Assembly (NCBI RefSeq): GCF_008298035.1
Contig: NZ_CP042910.1
Coordinates: forward strand, 7,068,001-7,132,000
DNA: 64,000 nt
Source of the DNA: Gimesia maris
GTDB taxonomy: Bacteria; Planctomycetota; Planctomycetia; Planctomycetales; Planctomycetaceae
Direction of reading: 5' to 3'
Part shown: positions 28,575 to 37,682 of the stretch, piece after piece
Numbering within the stretch: position 1 is the stretch's first letter
How the letters are laid out: each line of letters starts with the position of its first letter
Position numbers and translations under genes: made by a program
The notes under the pieces: model-generated
The model's database searches: none
What the model was told of the DNA's origin: nothing
What the model saw: the letters and a program-made list of their open reading frames with translations, nothing else

Positions 28575-29230
28575 ATATGTAGAGTATTCTTTTCGTTGAG
28601 CTGTAGAGTCTGTCCTTGTGAGAGATGCTTAACAACAAGCCCCTCATCAGAAAAGAAACGGAGCTGGACCGGGTAGTTAAAATCATGTGATTCGCTGGGG
28701 CGTAAGCGGTACGGGCCATTCCAGGGCATTGAAGGGCCTTTCATTTCATACAAGACTGGTGTCTTTGACCGATTGATGATCAGAGCCGGGCTCACCTGCG
28801 TGCCTTCCAGAATCGTAAAGAAACTGGAATTATGGACTGGGTTTCGCTCTACAAACCAGTGATTTCGCACTTCATTCTTCCAGGCTGCTTCTGCAGCGTC
28901 ATCTGCTTCTTTCAGTCGATCAAAGCGACTGTACTCTTCCAGAATTAATTCAGCGATTTTAGCCGTTTCCGATTTGGGATACTTACGAATGACTTCTTTT
29001 GCAACTCGTTTCTGTTGAGAGAGTACCAGCTTCTCAACTCCCTTCAACATCTCAAGCGCATCTGCTTCCTGCTGTTCGGGAGACAACTGTTTCTGATCGT
29101 CTCCCGAAGTAAATGGGTCACTTTGTGCGGAAGCGGGCTGGTTGACAGCACCAAAAAATATCAGAAATCCCAGCGCGAGAGTGCTGGAATAAGTACGACT
29201 TACGAGAGAAACATCAGTGGTTTTGTTCAT
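28568..29230 (-). CDS. Secreted hypothetical protein
   Basis: A 220-residue exported protein of unrecognised family. The signal peptide spans about residues 1-36 (ending in PASAQ). A charged helical region follows (about 50-130; Glu-, Lys- and Gln-rich, with QKRVAKEVIRKYPKSETAK), and then a beta-rich C-terminal domain with aromatic residues (MKGPSMPWNGPYRLRPSE, about 169-186). The start ATG has AAGG 8 bases upstream. It is monocistronic and diverges from the ABC-2 permease gene. No enzymatic motif is visible. Confidence 0.7.
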   Translation of the reverse strand: MNKTTDVSLVSRTYSSTLALGFLIFFGAVNQPASAQSDPFTSGDDQKQLSPEQQEADALEMLKGVEKLVLSQQKRVAKEVIRKYPKSETAKIAELILEEYSRFDRLKEADDAAEAAWKNEVRNHWFVERNPVHNSSFFTILEGTQVSPALIINRSKTPVLYEMKGPSMPWNGPYRLRPSESHDFNYPVQLRFFSDEGLVVKHLSQGQTLQLNEKNTLHIK

Positions 29231-29568
29231 TACTCATACCTTCAGATTCAGCAAGACTGATAACAGAGCCTTTTCTAAAGTTTACACGCCAGAAGCGTCG
29301 AACGCGGTATTCTCTCTGAAATCGAGTTCATTTTTCCATGAACTTTTAACCGGAAACGGGATCTTTTCTTTAATCAACCGCTTGAGAACGTTCTTTACAA
29401 GCTCTTTATCCCAAACAGTTTAACACCCATCTTTAGTTTACTTGTTCAGAATGACCGGCTGGAGAAGACTTCTCAGCACAATTCGAATAAAATACAAATT
29501 GAAAACAGGAGTGTTATCAACAGCAGTGATTTACCAGAGAATGATTCGCGTAGAAAGTACTTTATCTA
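29231..29568. promoter_or_regulatory. Divergent spacer with a 10-base palindrome
   Basis: A 338-base region between the secreted protein gene (minus) and the ABC-2 permease (plus). AGAACGTTCT at 29385-29394 is a perfect palindrome and could be an operator. No ORF or RNA gene was recognised. Confidence 0.3.
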
Positions 29569-30465
29569 ATGGCAAGTAGTCCCCGTCCCCATTACGGGCG
29601 AGTCTGGATCACCTTCCTCCGTAATTCGCTGATCCGTGAAATGACGTTTCGAGGCAATCTTTTGATCACGGTCGTCACCCGCGGATTCTGGTTTGCAGCC
29701 CAGTTGATTTTATTCGATATCATCTATCGCAATGTCAACTCGATTAACGACTGGACTCGTGATGAGTACTTTGCCTTTATGGCCACAGGCATGCTGATCA
29801 ACGCCTTTGTGGAAACGTTCTTTATGCCTAACTGTGCTAATTTCAGTGAATTGATCCGAAATGGAAATCTGGACTTTGTCCTGTTAAAGCCAATCGACAC
29901 TCAGTTTCTGGTTTCGTTCGAGAAAGTGAACCTGGCAATGTTAAACCAGGTACTACTTGCCGGTGCGCTCCTGTTCTACTCCCTGTCGCAAACCGTTCAC
30001 CTGGAATCGGCGATCGGACTGATGCAGGAGATGGTTCATTCAGGACAATGGTTGACGATTCTCAGCTTCTGCCTTCTGGGAGCCGGCCAGATATTAATGT
30101 ACTGCCTGCTCCTGGCTGTGGGAGTGGCATTTTTTTACAGCTTGATGATCGCCCTGGCCAGTAGCAGCATCTGGTTCGGCCGCAACCAGGGACTGTACGA
30201 TTTCTGGTTTTATATTACGGTCTTTGCACGATATCCGCGAAGTATCTACAGTGGTTCGCCGACTGGTGAAATTTTGCGGTTTGCCTTCTCTTATATCATT
30301 CCTATCCTGCTGGTTGTAACAGTCCCCGCACGCCAGCTGCTTTCCAAAGCACTTGAACCATCCTGGATTACTCTGGTTTCCGTGTCGATCACACTGCTGA
30401 TGTTATTTCTTTCGCGTTATATCTTTAAATGGTCATTAAACAGCTATCGCAGCGCAAGCAGCTGA
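29569..30465 (+). CDS. ABC-2 family transporter permease (PF06182-like)
   Basis: A 298-residue membrane protein with six predicted helices. The conserved start of this family is visible: [39 protein letters not shown] and the coupling segment [20 protein letters not shown] (about residues 103-122), which is typical of ABC-2-type permeases with the DUF990 fold. It presumably forms the membrane channel of an ABC exporter, but the neighbouring genes contain no ATP-binding subunit, nor the second permease that often accompanies this family. TrkA begins 60 bases downstream on the same strand and may be co-transcribed. Confidence 0.8.
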   Translation: MASSPRPHYGRVWITFLRNSLIREMTFRGNLLITVVTRGFWFAAQLILFDIIYRNVNSINDWTRDEYFAFMATGMLINAFVETFFMPNCANFSELIRNGNLDFVLLKPIDTQFLVSFEKVNLAMLNQVLLAGALLFYSLSQTVHLESAIGLMQEMVHSGQWLTILSFCLLGAGQILMYCLLLAVGVAFFYSLMIALASSSIWFGRNQGLYDFWFYITVFARYPRSIYSGSPTGEILRFAFSYIIPILLVVTVPARQLLSKALEPSWITLVSVSITLLMLFLSRYIFKWSLNSYRSASS

Positions 30466-30524
30466 TGTCCGGCCCTGCTGGCTGGGACTGTCCATAGATT
30501 GAATAGAAGTCTGTAGAGTCAAAT

Positions 30525-31874
30525 ATGAACATCGTAATTATGGGTGCAGGAACCGTGGGCACATTCGTCGCCGATACCCTCTGTGCCGCACAACACAACG
30601 TCACGATTATTGATAAATCACGAGCTGCGCTGGAACTGATCGAAGAGCGGGTCGATGTGCAGACAATCTGTGGTTCTGCCTGTGATTCTGCCATTCTATT
30701 TCAGGCAGGTGTTTTGGGTGCGGATATCTGCCTGGCTGTCACCAGCCAGGATGAAGTCAATATGGTAGGGGCCAGCCTGGCGAAAGCAATGGGCGCTAGA
30801 CGTTGTGTCGCCCGTGTCTTTAATCACGCTTACCTGAACCTGAGTACTTTTGACTACCAGCGGCATTTCAACATTGACCGACTACTGAGCCTGGAATATC
30901 TCACTGCGCTGGAACTGGCTAAGGAAATCGGTGAACCCGGAATGTTTGCTGTCGAAAATTTTGCACGGGGTGAAGTCGTCATTCAGGTTCTGGATGTGCA
31001 ACCTGGCGTGAAAGCCGATGGGATTGAGTTGAGAAATCTCAAACTCCCCAGTGGAGTTCGCGTCGGATTAATCTCCGATGGTAAAAACACATCCATCGCG
31101 GGTGCCGATAATATTATTCAAGCCGGTCAGATCGTCACACTCATCGGAACACAGGAAAATATCGATCAGGTACATCGAATGTTCCAGCACAAACGGGCGC
31201 TGAAATTTCGGGTTATTATTGCCGGTGGTGGAAACATCGGCTTCAATCTCGCTCGAATTCTTCAGAAGAAAGAATACTCCGTGACCATTCTGGAAGCAGA
31301 CCCTCAGCGATGTGACTTTCTATCTCGTCACCTGGATTCCACTACGGTGCTGCATGCCGATGCAACACGTCGCACGGAAATGGAAGAAGCGCGTGTGGGA
31401 AAAGCTGATGTCTTCATCGCTGCAACCGGCCGAGATGAAGATAATATTGTGTGTGGTGTAGAAGCCAAAGAGCTGGGTGCTGACCGTATCATGAGCATCG
31501 TCAGGCGTCCGGATTACGCGAACGTACTGGAAAAACTGGGGATCGATGTCGCTGTCAGCCCCCGGGAAGTCATTACGCGTCAGATTATGGGTATGGTTCA
31601 GACAGGCCCCATCATCAGCCACTCTGAAATCGGAGGAGGCAATTCCGCAATTCTGGAAGTAGAGGTCAGAAAGAATTCACCTATCACCCAGGCTCGTCTG
31701 AAAGATCTCAAACTCAGGCAGGCGCTCATTGCTGCGGTAGTGAAAGAAGATTGTGTAAAAGTACCTGGCGCTGAAGATCAGATCCAGGCAGGTGATACCG
31801 TCATTTTGCTGTGTGAACAGGACAATCTGAATGAAATACTGCCACTTTTCAAAGCGGTAAAGCCGCAAAACTGA
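30525..31874 (+). CDS. trkA: Trk system potassium transporter peripheral subunit TrkA
   Basis: A 449-residue cytoplasmic regulatory subunit of Trk potassium uptake. It has two tandem RCK units. Each has a Rossmann NAD-binding domain, GAGTVGTFVADTL (about residues 6-18) and AGGGNIGFNLARIL (about 231-244), followed by a TrkA-C domain (about 140-217 and 365-445). NAD(H)/ATP binding gates the TrkH/TrkG channel. Length is the standard for the two-unit TrkA. No TrkH gene is in the window. The ATG at 30525 gives an N-terminus MNIVIMGAG that is canonical. Confidence 0.93.
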   Translation: MNIVIMGAGTVGTFVADTLCAAQHNVTIIDKSRAALELIEERVDVQTICGSACDSAILFQAGVLGADICLAVTSQDEVNMVGASLAKAMGARRCVARVFNHAYLNLSTFDYQRHFNIDRLLSLEYLTALELAKEIGEPGMFAVENFARGEVVIQVLDVQPGVKADGIELRNLKLPSGVRVGLISDGKNTSIAGADNIIQAGQIVTLIGTQENIDQVHRMFQHKRALKFRVIIAGGGNIGFNLARILQKKEYSVTILEADPQRCDFLSRHLDSTTVLHADATRRTEMEEARVGKADVFIAATGRDEDNIVCGVEAKELGADRIMSIVRRPDYANVLEKLGIDVAVSPREVITRQIMGMVQTGPIISHSEIGGGNSAILEVEVRKNSPITQARLKDLKLRQALIAAVVKEDCVKVPGAEDQIQAGDTVILLCEQDNLNEILPLFKAVKPQN

Positions 31875-32039
31875 TACAGCCAGACTCTGGATGGAACTCC
31901 TCACTTTTTTTTCTGACTCACCTCTCTGCCGATTCATCTCATGATCTATACTTGACTTGCAGAGCATCTTCCGATTTACATCTCATACCATCTGACAATT
32001 CAGGGCCGGTTTGAGGAAGACAGACAGCAGGAAAAGTTC

Positions 32040-32444
32040 ATGACTGACCGGAGAAAATCCAACAACAGACGTTCGGGTGAAGAGCGACGGTTACACCAGA
32101 GACTGCAGGCAGGTCCTGAAATCCGCCTGCTTCGTTCAGGAGAAAACGGCAGTAGTGAACCACTTAATGCCGTCTTATACGATGTCTCACTCGACGGTAT
32201 TCGTATGCTGCTGGATCTGCCGCTTTCCGTCGGAGAAACACTGTTGATCCAGGTGCATCACTCGGGCGAACATCTTTTCAACTCAACCGTGAAAGTCATG
32301 TGGCAGGAACGGACTGTACTCGGTCAGTATACGACTGGATGCGAAATGTGTGTTACTCTGACCCCCAAACAGGCGAAAACTCTGAACTCGTACCTGGAGC
32401 GAAATCCAGGCCCTGTCGCAGCGGCACTCCATCATAAAACATAA
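32040..32444 (+). CDS. PilZ domain protein
   Basis: A 134-residue protein with a PilZ domain. The c-di-GMP-binding features are visible: an Arg-rich N-terminus with RRLHQR (about residues 16-21, RxxxR motif) and DVSLDG (about 50-55, D/NxSxxG motif). It is therefore expected to bind cyclic di-GMP and to act by binding a partner. The C-terminal part continues the PilZ beta barrel. There is no fused output domain. It converges on a short-chain dehydrogenase, with only 15 bases between the two stops. Confidence 0.8.
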   Translation: MTDRRKSNNRRSGEERRLHQRLQAGPEIRLLRSGENGSSEPLNAVLYDVSLDGIRMLLDLPLSVGETLLIQVHHSGEHLFNSTVKVMWQERTVLGQYTTGCEMCVTLTPKQAKTLNSYLERNPGPVAAALHHKT

Positions 32445-32459
32445 AGCAGCCCGGCTTCA

Positions 32460-33212
32460 TCAGCCGACTGTATAGCCACCATCTACTACAATTTCCTGGC
32501 CATAGATATTCCGAGCCGCATCTGAAGCCAGGAAAACTGCGACCTCGGCTATCTCTTCAGGTTGACTGAATTTCCCTGGAATCAACCTGGAACTTACTGT
32601 CTGAGCTACAGCGCTGAGTTGATCGGGATTCAGCCCGACAGAATCCCATAATGGGGTGGCGACCGGTCCCGGGGCGATCGAATTGACTCGGATTCCGCGA
32701 GGCCCGAGTTCGGCAGCCAGTGTCTGGGCTAAAGACTTCAAAGCAGCTTTCGAAGCGGAATAAGCAGCCAGACCGGGAAAGCCAACCTGCGTTAGAAAGG
32801 TTGTTATAAAAATGATGGCTGATTTATCATTGAGGACAGGCAGAAATGTTCGAACGGTCTGTAATGCGCCATGAAAATTCACATCAAAGGTCTCGTCAAT
32901 TGCCTCGCGAGTTGAATTCTCAATTGGAATCACTCGAGCCAGTCCCGCATTGGGAACCAGAATATCAACCCGACCAAATCGTCGTTCGGTTGCCGCTGAC
33001 AACCGGTTCAGGTCAGAAGCGCTCGTCACATCGCCATCTACAACCAGCGTGCGGGCGGGAAAACGGGATTCCAGTTCTTCCAGAAGCTCCGCTCTCCGGG
33101 CAAAGGCAACGACCTTCGCCCCTTCGTTCAGATAGTGTTCTGCGATGGACTGACCTATTCCGCTGCTTGCTCCCGTCACGACAGCAACTTTGTTAAATAA
33201 ACGGTCGGACAT
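32460..33212 (-). CDS. SDR family oxidoreductase
   Basis: A 250-residue classical short-chain dehydrogenase/reductase. The cofactor loop VTGASSGIG (about residues 13-21), the NAG motif (PNAGLA, about 86-91), the catalytic Ser of the TTF loop region and YSASK (about 150-154) are all present. The C-terminus NIYGQEIVVDGGYTVG is standard. It reduces or oxidises a carbonyl/alcohol using NAD(P); the substrate cannot be told from sequence. It is convergent with the PilZ gene and precedes a 281-base spacer before the DUF1549 gene. Confidence 0.9.
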   Translation of the reverse strand: MSDRLFNKVAVVTGASSGIGQSIAEHYLNEGAKVVAFARRAELLEELESRFPARTLVVDGDVTSASDLNRLSAATERRFGRVDILVPNAGLARVIPIENSTREAIDETFDVNFHGALQTVRTFLPVLNDKSAIIFITTFLTQVGFPGLAAYSASKAALKSLAQTLAAELGPRGIRVNSIAPGPVATPLWDSVGLNPDQLSAVAQTVSSRLIPGKFSQPEEIAEVAVFLASDAARNIYGQEIVVDGGYTVG

Positions 33213-33493
33213 CGAACTCCCCTGATCTTAGACTGTGATTTCCACATTTGAAAATAACTGCTGCGGTCAGCTATAACAGTTCTGAAATGAATCTGCAAGA
33301 AGTGGAATTTCCTTTATCTGCAAGCAGGTGATTTGCAGCGTTGCCCAAGACCGTGCGAACGAAAAAAGCACGAGAGAAGTAATCAGCCAGTGAGAGACAA
33401 CTAGACTGTGTGCCCTTTTACTGCAGTGTCTCCAGGAACATTTGGACCGAGTATATATAGATAGACGGGCGCTAGAGGCAGCTGTGATACGCC
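33213..33493. other. Spacer between SDR and DUF1549 genes
   Basis: A 281-base stretch, both neighbours on the minus strand. It must hold the SDR promoter and the end of the DUF1549 transcript. TATATATAG at about 33453-33461 is AT-rich. I see no firm promoter, hairpin or ORF. Confidence 0.3.
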
Positions 33494-35644
33494 CTAATGA
33501 ATTAAAATGAATTCATTCGAATTCAGATAAGCCCAGTAGATGTCCTGATAACTTTGTTGAACGGCAGTTTGAGGAGGGACATTTTGGCTGGTTAAAAATC
33601 TGGTTCGTTCTTTCACCAGGCGTTTTAGCTCGGCAAGTTCTCTCGATGAAGGATAACGTGTCAATGCAGCCAGGCTCAATTTTTTAATCCTGGTATCGGG
33701 GCTGCGTTCTTTCAATACTGCTGCGAGAATGCTTCCCTCCTGTTTCACATCCAGACTGTTTCTCACCAGCGAGCCATTCATCATGGTTAAAGCCTGGGTG
33801 ATCGTCCCATCAAAGGTGGTCGTCTCATCATTCTCTTCATTTTCATGCGTATAGACAAACTGCTGCAACCACTGATCACGCTTCTGCATCTTATTCCACG
33901 CGTTGGAATAATCGGACACAACCAGAGCCGGATTTGCCGTCACCTGCAACGAGTCATATAACTGTTCTGCAGTCATTTGCTTGACGTACATACGACTGAA
34001 ATTGGGTGTACTGCCATCATCCGGATTATCAGATTCATTATGTGAAGCGAATTGGCTGCTCAGGCGATAAGCATCGGACAGGCAGATCCACTCAATCAAT
34101 TGTCTGATATCATATCCACTGTCGACAAACTGATTAGCCAGTTCATTTAACAGTTCTGGATGTGTTGGCGAATTATGGTAGCCCATATCATCAATGGGCC
34201 TGGTAAAGCCATAGCCGAAAAAATGTGCCCACATACGATTCACCATCGCGCGAGCCAGTTGCTGATCGTTACCCGAAGTCATCAGTTTTGCCAGTTCCTG
34301 TCTTCGGTTGACATCGGGAGCATCAGAAACTTTCACACCGGAATATTTTGGATATGCAGGCTGCATCAACCCCTGACGTGTTTCGTAAAAAGTGGTCCCC
34401 CCTTTGGAGAGAGAAACCAGAGCTAATTGACTCGACTGCTTTTCACCATCCCTGGCCTGGTTTTTTTTACGAACGACTTTTGTCTGCTTGAAAAAGCTGT
34501 TTATTTCCCAGAATTGGCTCTGCGTGGCATCATTAAAGGGGTGATTATGACATTGGGTACATTGAATCTGCGTTCCCAGAAACAGACGTGTGGTGATCGC
34601 GGTTGCCGGCACTGCCTCGTTATTCAAATGTGCCAGGAGAAAATTAGTAGCGCCATTGGTATCGGCGTCACCTTCTGCGGAGACCAGATCAAACACGATA
34701 TCGTTCCAGGGGCGATTATCAGCAAAACTCTGAACCAGAAAATCCTGCAGGGCACGCCGATTGATATCACGCGTTGTCGTACGGCCGATTAACAGTCGTG
34801 TCCAGATTGTCGACCAGTTTGTCACATAACTCGGATTGGCAGTCAACTTCTGAATCAGCCTCTGATGTTTATCGGATTGATTCGATTTCAAAAACTGTTC
34901 TGCTTCAGTAGTCGTCGGAATGCGGCCAATCACATCAAGATAGACACGTCTGACCCATTCCTCATCGGTCGCAAAAGGGGAAGGCTCAATATTTGCAGCT
35001 TTCCAGCCATCCTGGATACGGTGATTAATAAACGTCACAACAGCTTCGTCAGATGCCGATGCCGGCAGTGCTTCCACGGGAGGCAGTCGTTCCGGTTTCA
35101 TGGCAACCAGGGGTTGAGTTCCCGTCGATTTCAATCGATTGTTTTGTTGTGCCTGCAGCATGGGATGCTGCGAGGCTTCGATCTGAATGGAACGTTGCGG
35201 GGAATTTCGGGCAGCCAGTTGTGCATCGACTGCCTTTTCAGTGGCAACAGGATTCTTGTGTCCGGTTGGATTTTCTACCACTGCCGTTTGCTGTGGCTCC
35301 CGAACCCAGGCAGTCCAGACAAACACAAGCAAACCCAGCGCACAAGCTGCCGTCAGTCCGGATGTCACAAATTGTCTTCGTCGCGCAGACGCAGGAGGAG
35401 ATACCGCTGGCAACTCAACTTCAGAAACGGGAGTTGCTTCGGGAATCAGTTCTTCTGCCCCTTGAGCCTGATCCCAGTGCAGCGTGCCATGCAGGTGAGA
35501 ATAGTTCAAATAGAACTGCATTGCATCGGGGTCGGAAAGCACGATCTCTTCCAGACGTTCCTGCTCCGACAAAGAAAGGCTTTCTTCGCACAACGCTTCC
35601 ATCAGCAAGGAAAGCTCAGCTAATTTTACTTCTTTCTTACTCAT
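33494..35644 (-). CDS. Anti-sigma-like N-terminus fused to DUF1549/DUF1553 protein
   Basis: About 716 residues from the ATG at 35644, which sits inside the overlap with the sigma factor gene (ATGAGTAA); the frame remains open upstream but only through the sigma gene. Residues 1-60 are a helical region with ELSLLMEALCEESLSLSEQE and RLEEIVLSDPDAMQFYLNY, the kind seen at the N-terminus of planctomycete anti-sigma/FecR-type membrane proteins. A single membrane helix follows at about 92-112, then a linker, and DUF1549 (from about 205) with the CTQCHNHPFND motif (about 361) and DUF1553 (about 440-700). The CTQCH resembles a heme c site. The partner gene and fusion suggest signal-dependent control; function is otherwise unknown. 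Confidence 0.82.
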   Translation of the reverse strand: MSKKEVKLAELSLLMEALCEESLSLSEQERLEEIVLSDPDAMQFYLNYSHLHGTLHWDQAQGAEELIPEATPVSEVELPAVSPPASARRRQFVTSGLTAACALGLLVFVWTAWVREPQQTAVVENPTGHKNPVATEKAVDAQLAARNSPQRSIQIEASQHPMLQAQQNNRLKSTGTQPLVAMKPERLPPVEALPASASDEAVVTFINHRIQDGWKAANIEPSPFATDEEWVRRVYLDVIGRIPTTTEAEQFLKSNQSDKHQRLIQKLTANPSYVTNWSTIWTRLLIGRTTTRDINRRALQDFLVQSFADNRPWNDIVFDLVSAEGDADTNGATNFLLAHLNNEAVPATAITTRLFLGTQIQCTQCHNHPFNDATQSQFWEINSFFKQTKVVRKKNQARDGEKQSSQLALVSLSKGGTTFYETRQGLMQPAYPKYSGVKVSDAPDVNRRQELAKLMTSGNDQQLARAMVNRMWAHFFGYGFTRPIDDMGYHNSPTHPELLNELANQFVDSGYDIRQLIEWICLSDAYRLSSQFASHNESDNPDDGSTPNFSRMYVKQMTAEQLYDSLQVTANPALVVSDYSNAWNKMQKRDQWLQQFVYTHENEENDETTTFDGTITQALTMMNGSLVRNSLDVKQEGSILAAVLKERSPDTRIKKLSLAALTRYPSSRELAELKRLVKERTRFLTSQNVPPQTAVQQSYQDIYWAYLNSNEFILIH

Positions 35645-36203
35645 GACTATAGGACTCTGAAGCGATATAACGATTGATGCATTCGAATAAGGTACGTCTG
35701 ACACGGCCCAGTGACTGATACACGGAGTTGGCCGGGCGCCCCAGGTCGTCAGCAAGGTCTTTGCCCTGATTCTCACCCTGGTAGCGTCTTTGAATTAACT
35801 CCCGGTCTTTCTTTCTCAATTTACTGAGACAATGAGTCAATGCTTTCCGTCGTAACTCAAAAACATCCTGATTTTCTTTAACAGCCTCTGCTACCTGCGA
35901 AACAAATTCATCGCTGAACTGATGCTTGTCCCGGCCCCGTTTTTTTCTGAATTTCAGGATCTCGAAATGAGCAATCTGACAGGCCCAGGCAAAAAAATTG
36001 GTTCCCACTTCAAACTGCTGAGCCTTTTTCCAGATGATCAGATTGGTATTCTGCAAGATCTCTTCTGCCTCTGAGGGATAAGGAACCATCGAGAGAATAT
36101 ACAGATAAATCCGTCGCTGGTACTTCGTAAACAAGGCAATAAATTCGCGGCCCTGTTCGGAAGTCGTTTCAGGAAAAACAGGTTGATCAGTCGAACTTGT
36201 CAA
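35637..36203 (-). CDS. ECF sigma factor (Rhodopirellula/Verrucomicrobium type)
   Basis: A 188-residue sigma-70 family factor starting at TTG; TTGGAAC precedes it and no in-frame ATG is near. Region 2 is visible as FTKYQRRIYLYILSMVPYPSEAEEILQNT to NFFAWACQIAHFEILKFRKKR (about residues 25-95). Region 4 carries the helix-turn-helix KLRKKDRELIQRRYQG to GRPANSVYQSLGRVRRTLFE (about 130-178). It directs RNA polymerase to its own promoters. Its last 8 bases overlap the start of an anti-sigma-like/DUF1549 fusion, as commonly seen for ECF pairs. The terminator hairpin of the upstream operon lies before it. Confidence 0.88.
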   Translation of the reverse strand: MTSSTDQPVFPETTSEQGREFIALFTKYQRRIYLYILSMVPYPSEAEEILQNTNLIIWKKAQQFEVGTNFFAWACQIAHFEILKFRKKRGRDKHQFSDEFVSQVAEAVKENQDVFELRRKALTHCLSKLRKKDRELIQRRYQGENQGKDLADDLGRPANSVYQSLGRVRRTLFECINRYIASESYSHE

Positions 36204-36261
36204 TGTAGTTCCAATTCATTACTTCAATGCAGATTGATTTAACCTGTCTGCAGCCGAGAGT

Positions 36262-36298
36262 AAAACAGCGGAAGCCCTGTGCGAGCATCCGCTGTTTT
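36262..36298 (-). terminator. Terminator of the DUF1549-DUF1501 operon
   Basis: AAAACAGCGGA (36262-36272) and TCCGCTGTTTT (36288-36298) form a perfect 11-bp stem with a 15-base loop. Read on the minus strand it follows the DUF1501 stop (36339) and ends in TTTT, as an intrinsic terminator would. Confidence 0.65.
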
Positions 36299-36338
36299 CC
36301 GGCTCCAAAAATTGTCTTTTGTTTCCAGTCGAATGGAA

Positions 36339-37613
36339 TTAACCAATCAGTTCTTTAATTGGAGTTCCACCATTGGCCAGTTTCATGGGACGACCACGTT
36401 TCGAAGTGTGCACGATATCCAGAGGAATCCCCAGAGAATGAGCAACCGTTGCCCAGAGATCACCGGGCAGGTAGCTCTTACCTTCGATTCCGATACCATC
36501 GGCATCAGTTTTACCCACAGCCTGACCGTTTTTCAGTCCACCACCACCAACCATGGCAGTCCAACTGGCAGCCCAGTGGTCACGACCGACATTCTGATTG
36601 ATGCGAGGGGTACGGCCGAATTCGCCCATACAGACAATTGTGACATCATCCAGCATTGCACGCTGCTTCAAGTCTTGAACCAGGGCAGCAATCCCCATAT
36701 CCAACTGTGGCAGGTTTTGGTCTTTCAACGAATTGAAAACGCCTTGATGCAAATCCCAGCTTCCGACAGAGGCCGAAACTTCTACAAAAGGAACACCCAC
36801 TTCAACCAGACGGCGGGCCAGTAACAGACCCTGACCAAAATTACCGGTTCCATAAGCTTCTTTCAAAGCGGTAGGTTCCTGGTCCACTTTGAAGGCTTCC
36901 ATCTGCTTGGAGGTCATCAGGTTGACAGCCTTCTTGTAGATGTCTTTATGGGAATTGGCAGATTCCCCTCGTTTCGACTTGATGAAACCAGACTCCAGAA
37001 CCTGCAGCATATCGAGACGTTGTCCCAGTCGCTGCTGTTCTGCCGTATTGATTTCCGCATTCTGAATCGTACCATTACTGGAGACGACGAATGGAGAGTG
37101 GGACATACCCAGGAATCCCGCACTTCCCCGGCTGCCGCCGATCGAAATGAAAGAAGGGATATCCAGTTCTTTGCGGCGAGCGCCCAGTTCATAACTGACA
37201 ACCGAACCAAATGTAGGATGCACAACCGTGGGGTTAGGCACATAGGCTGAGTGCATATAATAAGTACCACGGGCATGATCCGCTTCACGAGTACTCATGG
37301 AACGAATCAGTGACAGGTTATCCATCACCTGAGCCGTTTTAGGCATGTGTTCCGAAATCTGCATGTCACCCTTGGTGCTGATTGGCTTAAACTCACCACC
37401 ATTTTTTGAACCAGGTTTGAGGTCCCAGATATCAATAGTAGGAGGTCCACCCGCCATCCAGATCAGGATACAGGCTTTCTGCTGCTTTTTGACCTGGCTG
37501 GCATTCGCTTCCAGATGTGACAGAAAGTGCATCGTGGGAATCGCCGTCGCGGCACCTGCGACATGTTTCATAAAGTGGCGGCGGGTCATTCCGTAAGGAT
37601 TCAGAATCGTCAT
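36339..37613 (-). CDS. DUF1501 domain protein
   Basis: A 424-residue exported protein of the alkaline-phosphatase-like DUF1501 family. The twin-arginine type leader is visible: [17 protein letters not shown] at residues 9-25, so Tat export is likely. It carries [17 protein letters not shown] (about 50-66), [13 protein letters not shown] (about 300) and a DHW motif typical of the family. The protein is unlikely to be a classical sulfatase because it lacks the CxPSR formylglycine motif. It lies 69 bases downstream of the DUF1549/DUF1553 gene and forms with it the usual planctomycete pair; a terminator follows. Confidence 0.9.
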   Translation of the reverse strand: MTILNPYGMTRRHFMKHVAGAATAIPTMHFLSHLEANASQVKKQQKACILIWMAGGPPTIDIWDLKPGSKNGGEFKPISTKGDMQISEHMPKTAQVMDNLSLIRSMSTREADHARGTYYMHSAYVPNPTVVHPTFGSVVSYELGARRKELDIPSFISIGGSRGSAGFLGMSHSPFVVSSNGTIQNAEINTAEQQRLGQRLDMLQVLESGFIKSKRGESANSHKDIYKKAVNLMTSKQMEAFKVDQEPTALKEAYGTGNFGQGLLLARRLVEVGVPFVEVSASVGSWDLHQGVFNSLKDQNLPQLDMGIAALVQDLKQRAMLDDVTIVCMGEFGRTPRINQNVGRDHWAASWTAMVGGGGLKNGQAVGKTDADGIGIEGKSYLPGDLWATVAHSLGIPLDIVHTSKRGRPMKLANGGTPIKELIG

Positions 37614-37682
37614 TGTTAAGGCCTCGTTTGTTGAATATTGTGATAAAAATTGTGTTTCGCTTAATCTCTGCCAGCGGCCGAT

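Noticed and set aside
33506-33517. Palindrome AATGAATTCATT
   Set aside because: It falls in the last codons of the DUF1549 gene (Asn-Glu-Phe-Ile), so codon content explains it.
34865-35623. Antisense open frame of 252 codons
   Set aside because: It is opposite the anti-sigma-like/DUF1549 gene and has no recognisable domain; low-complexity Arg/Cys/Phe-rich composition.
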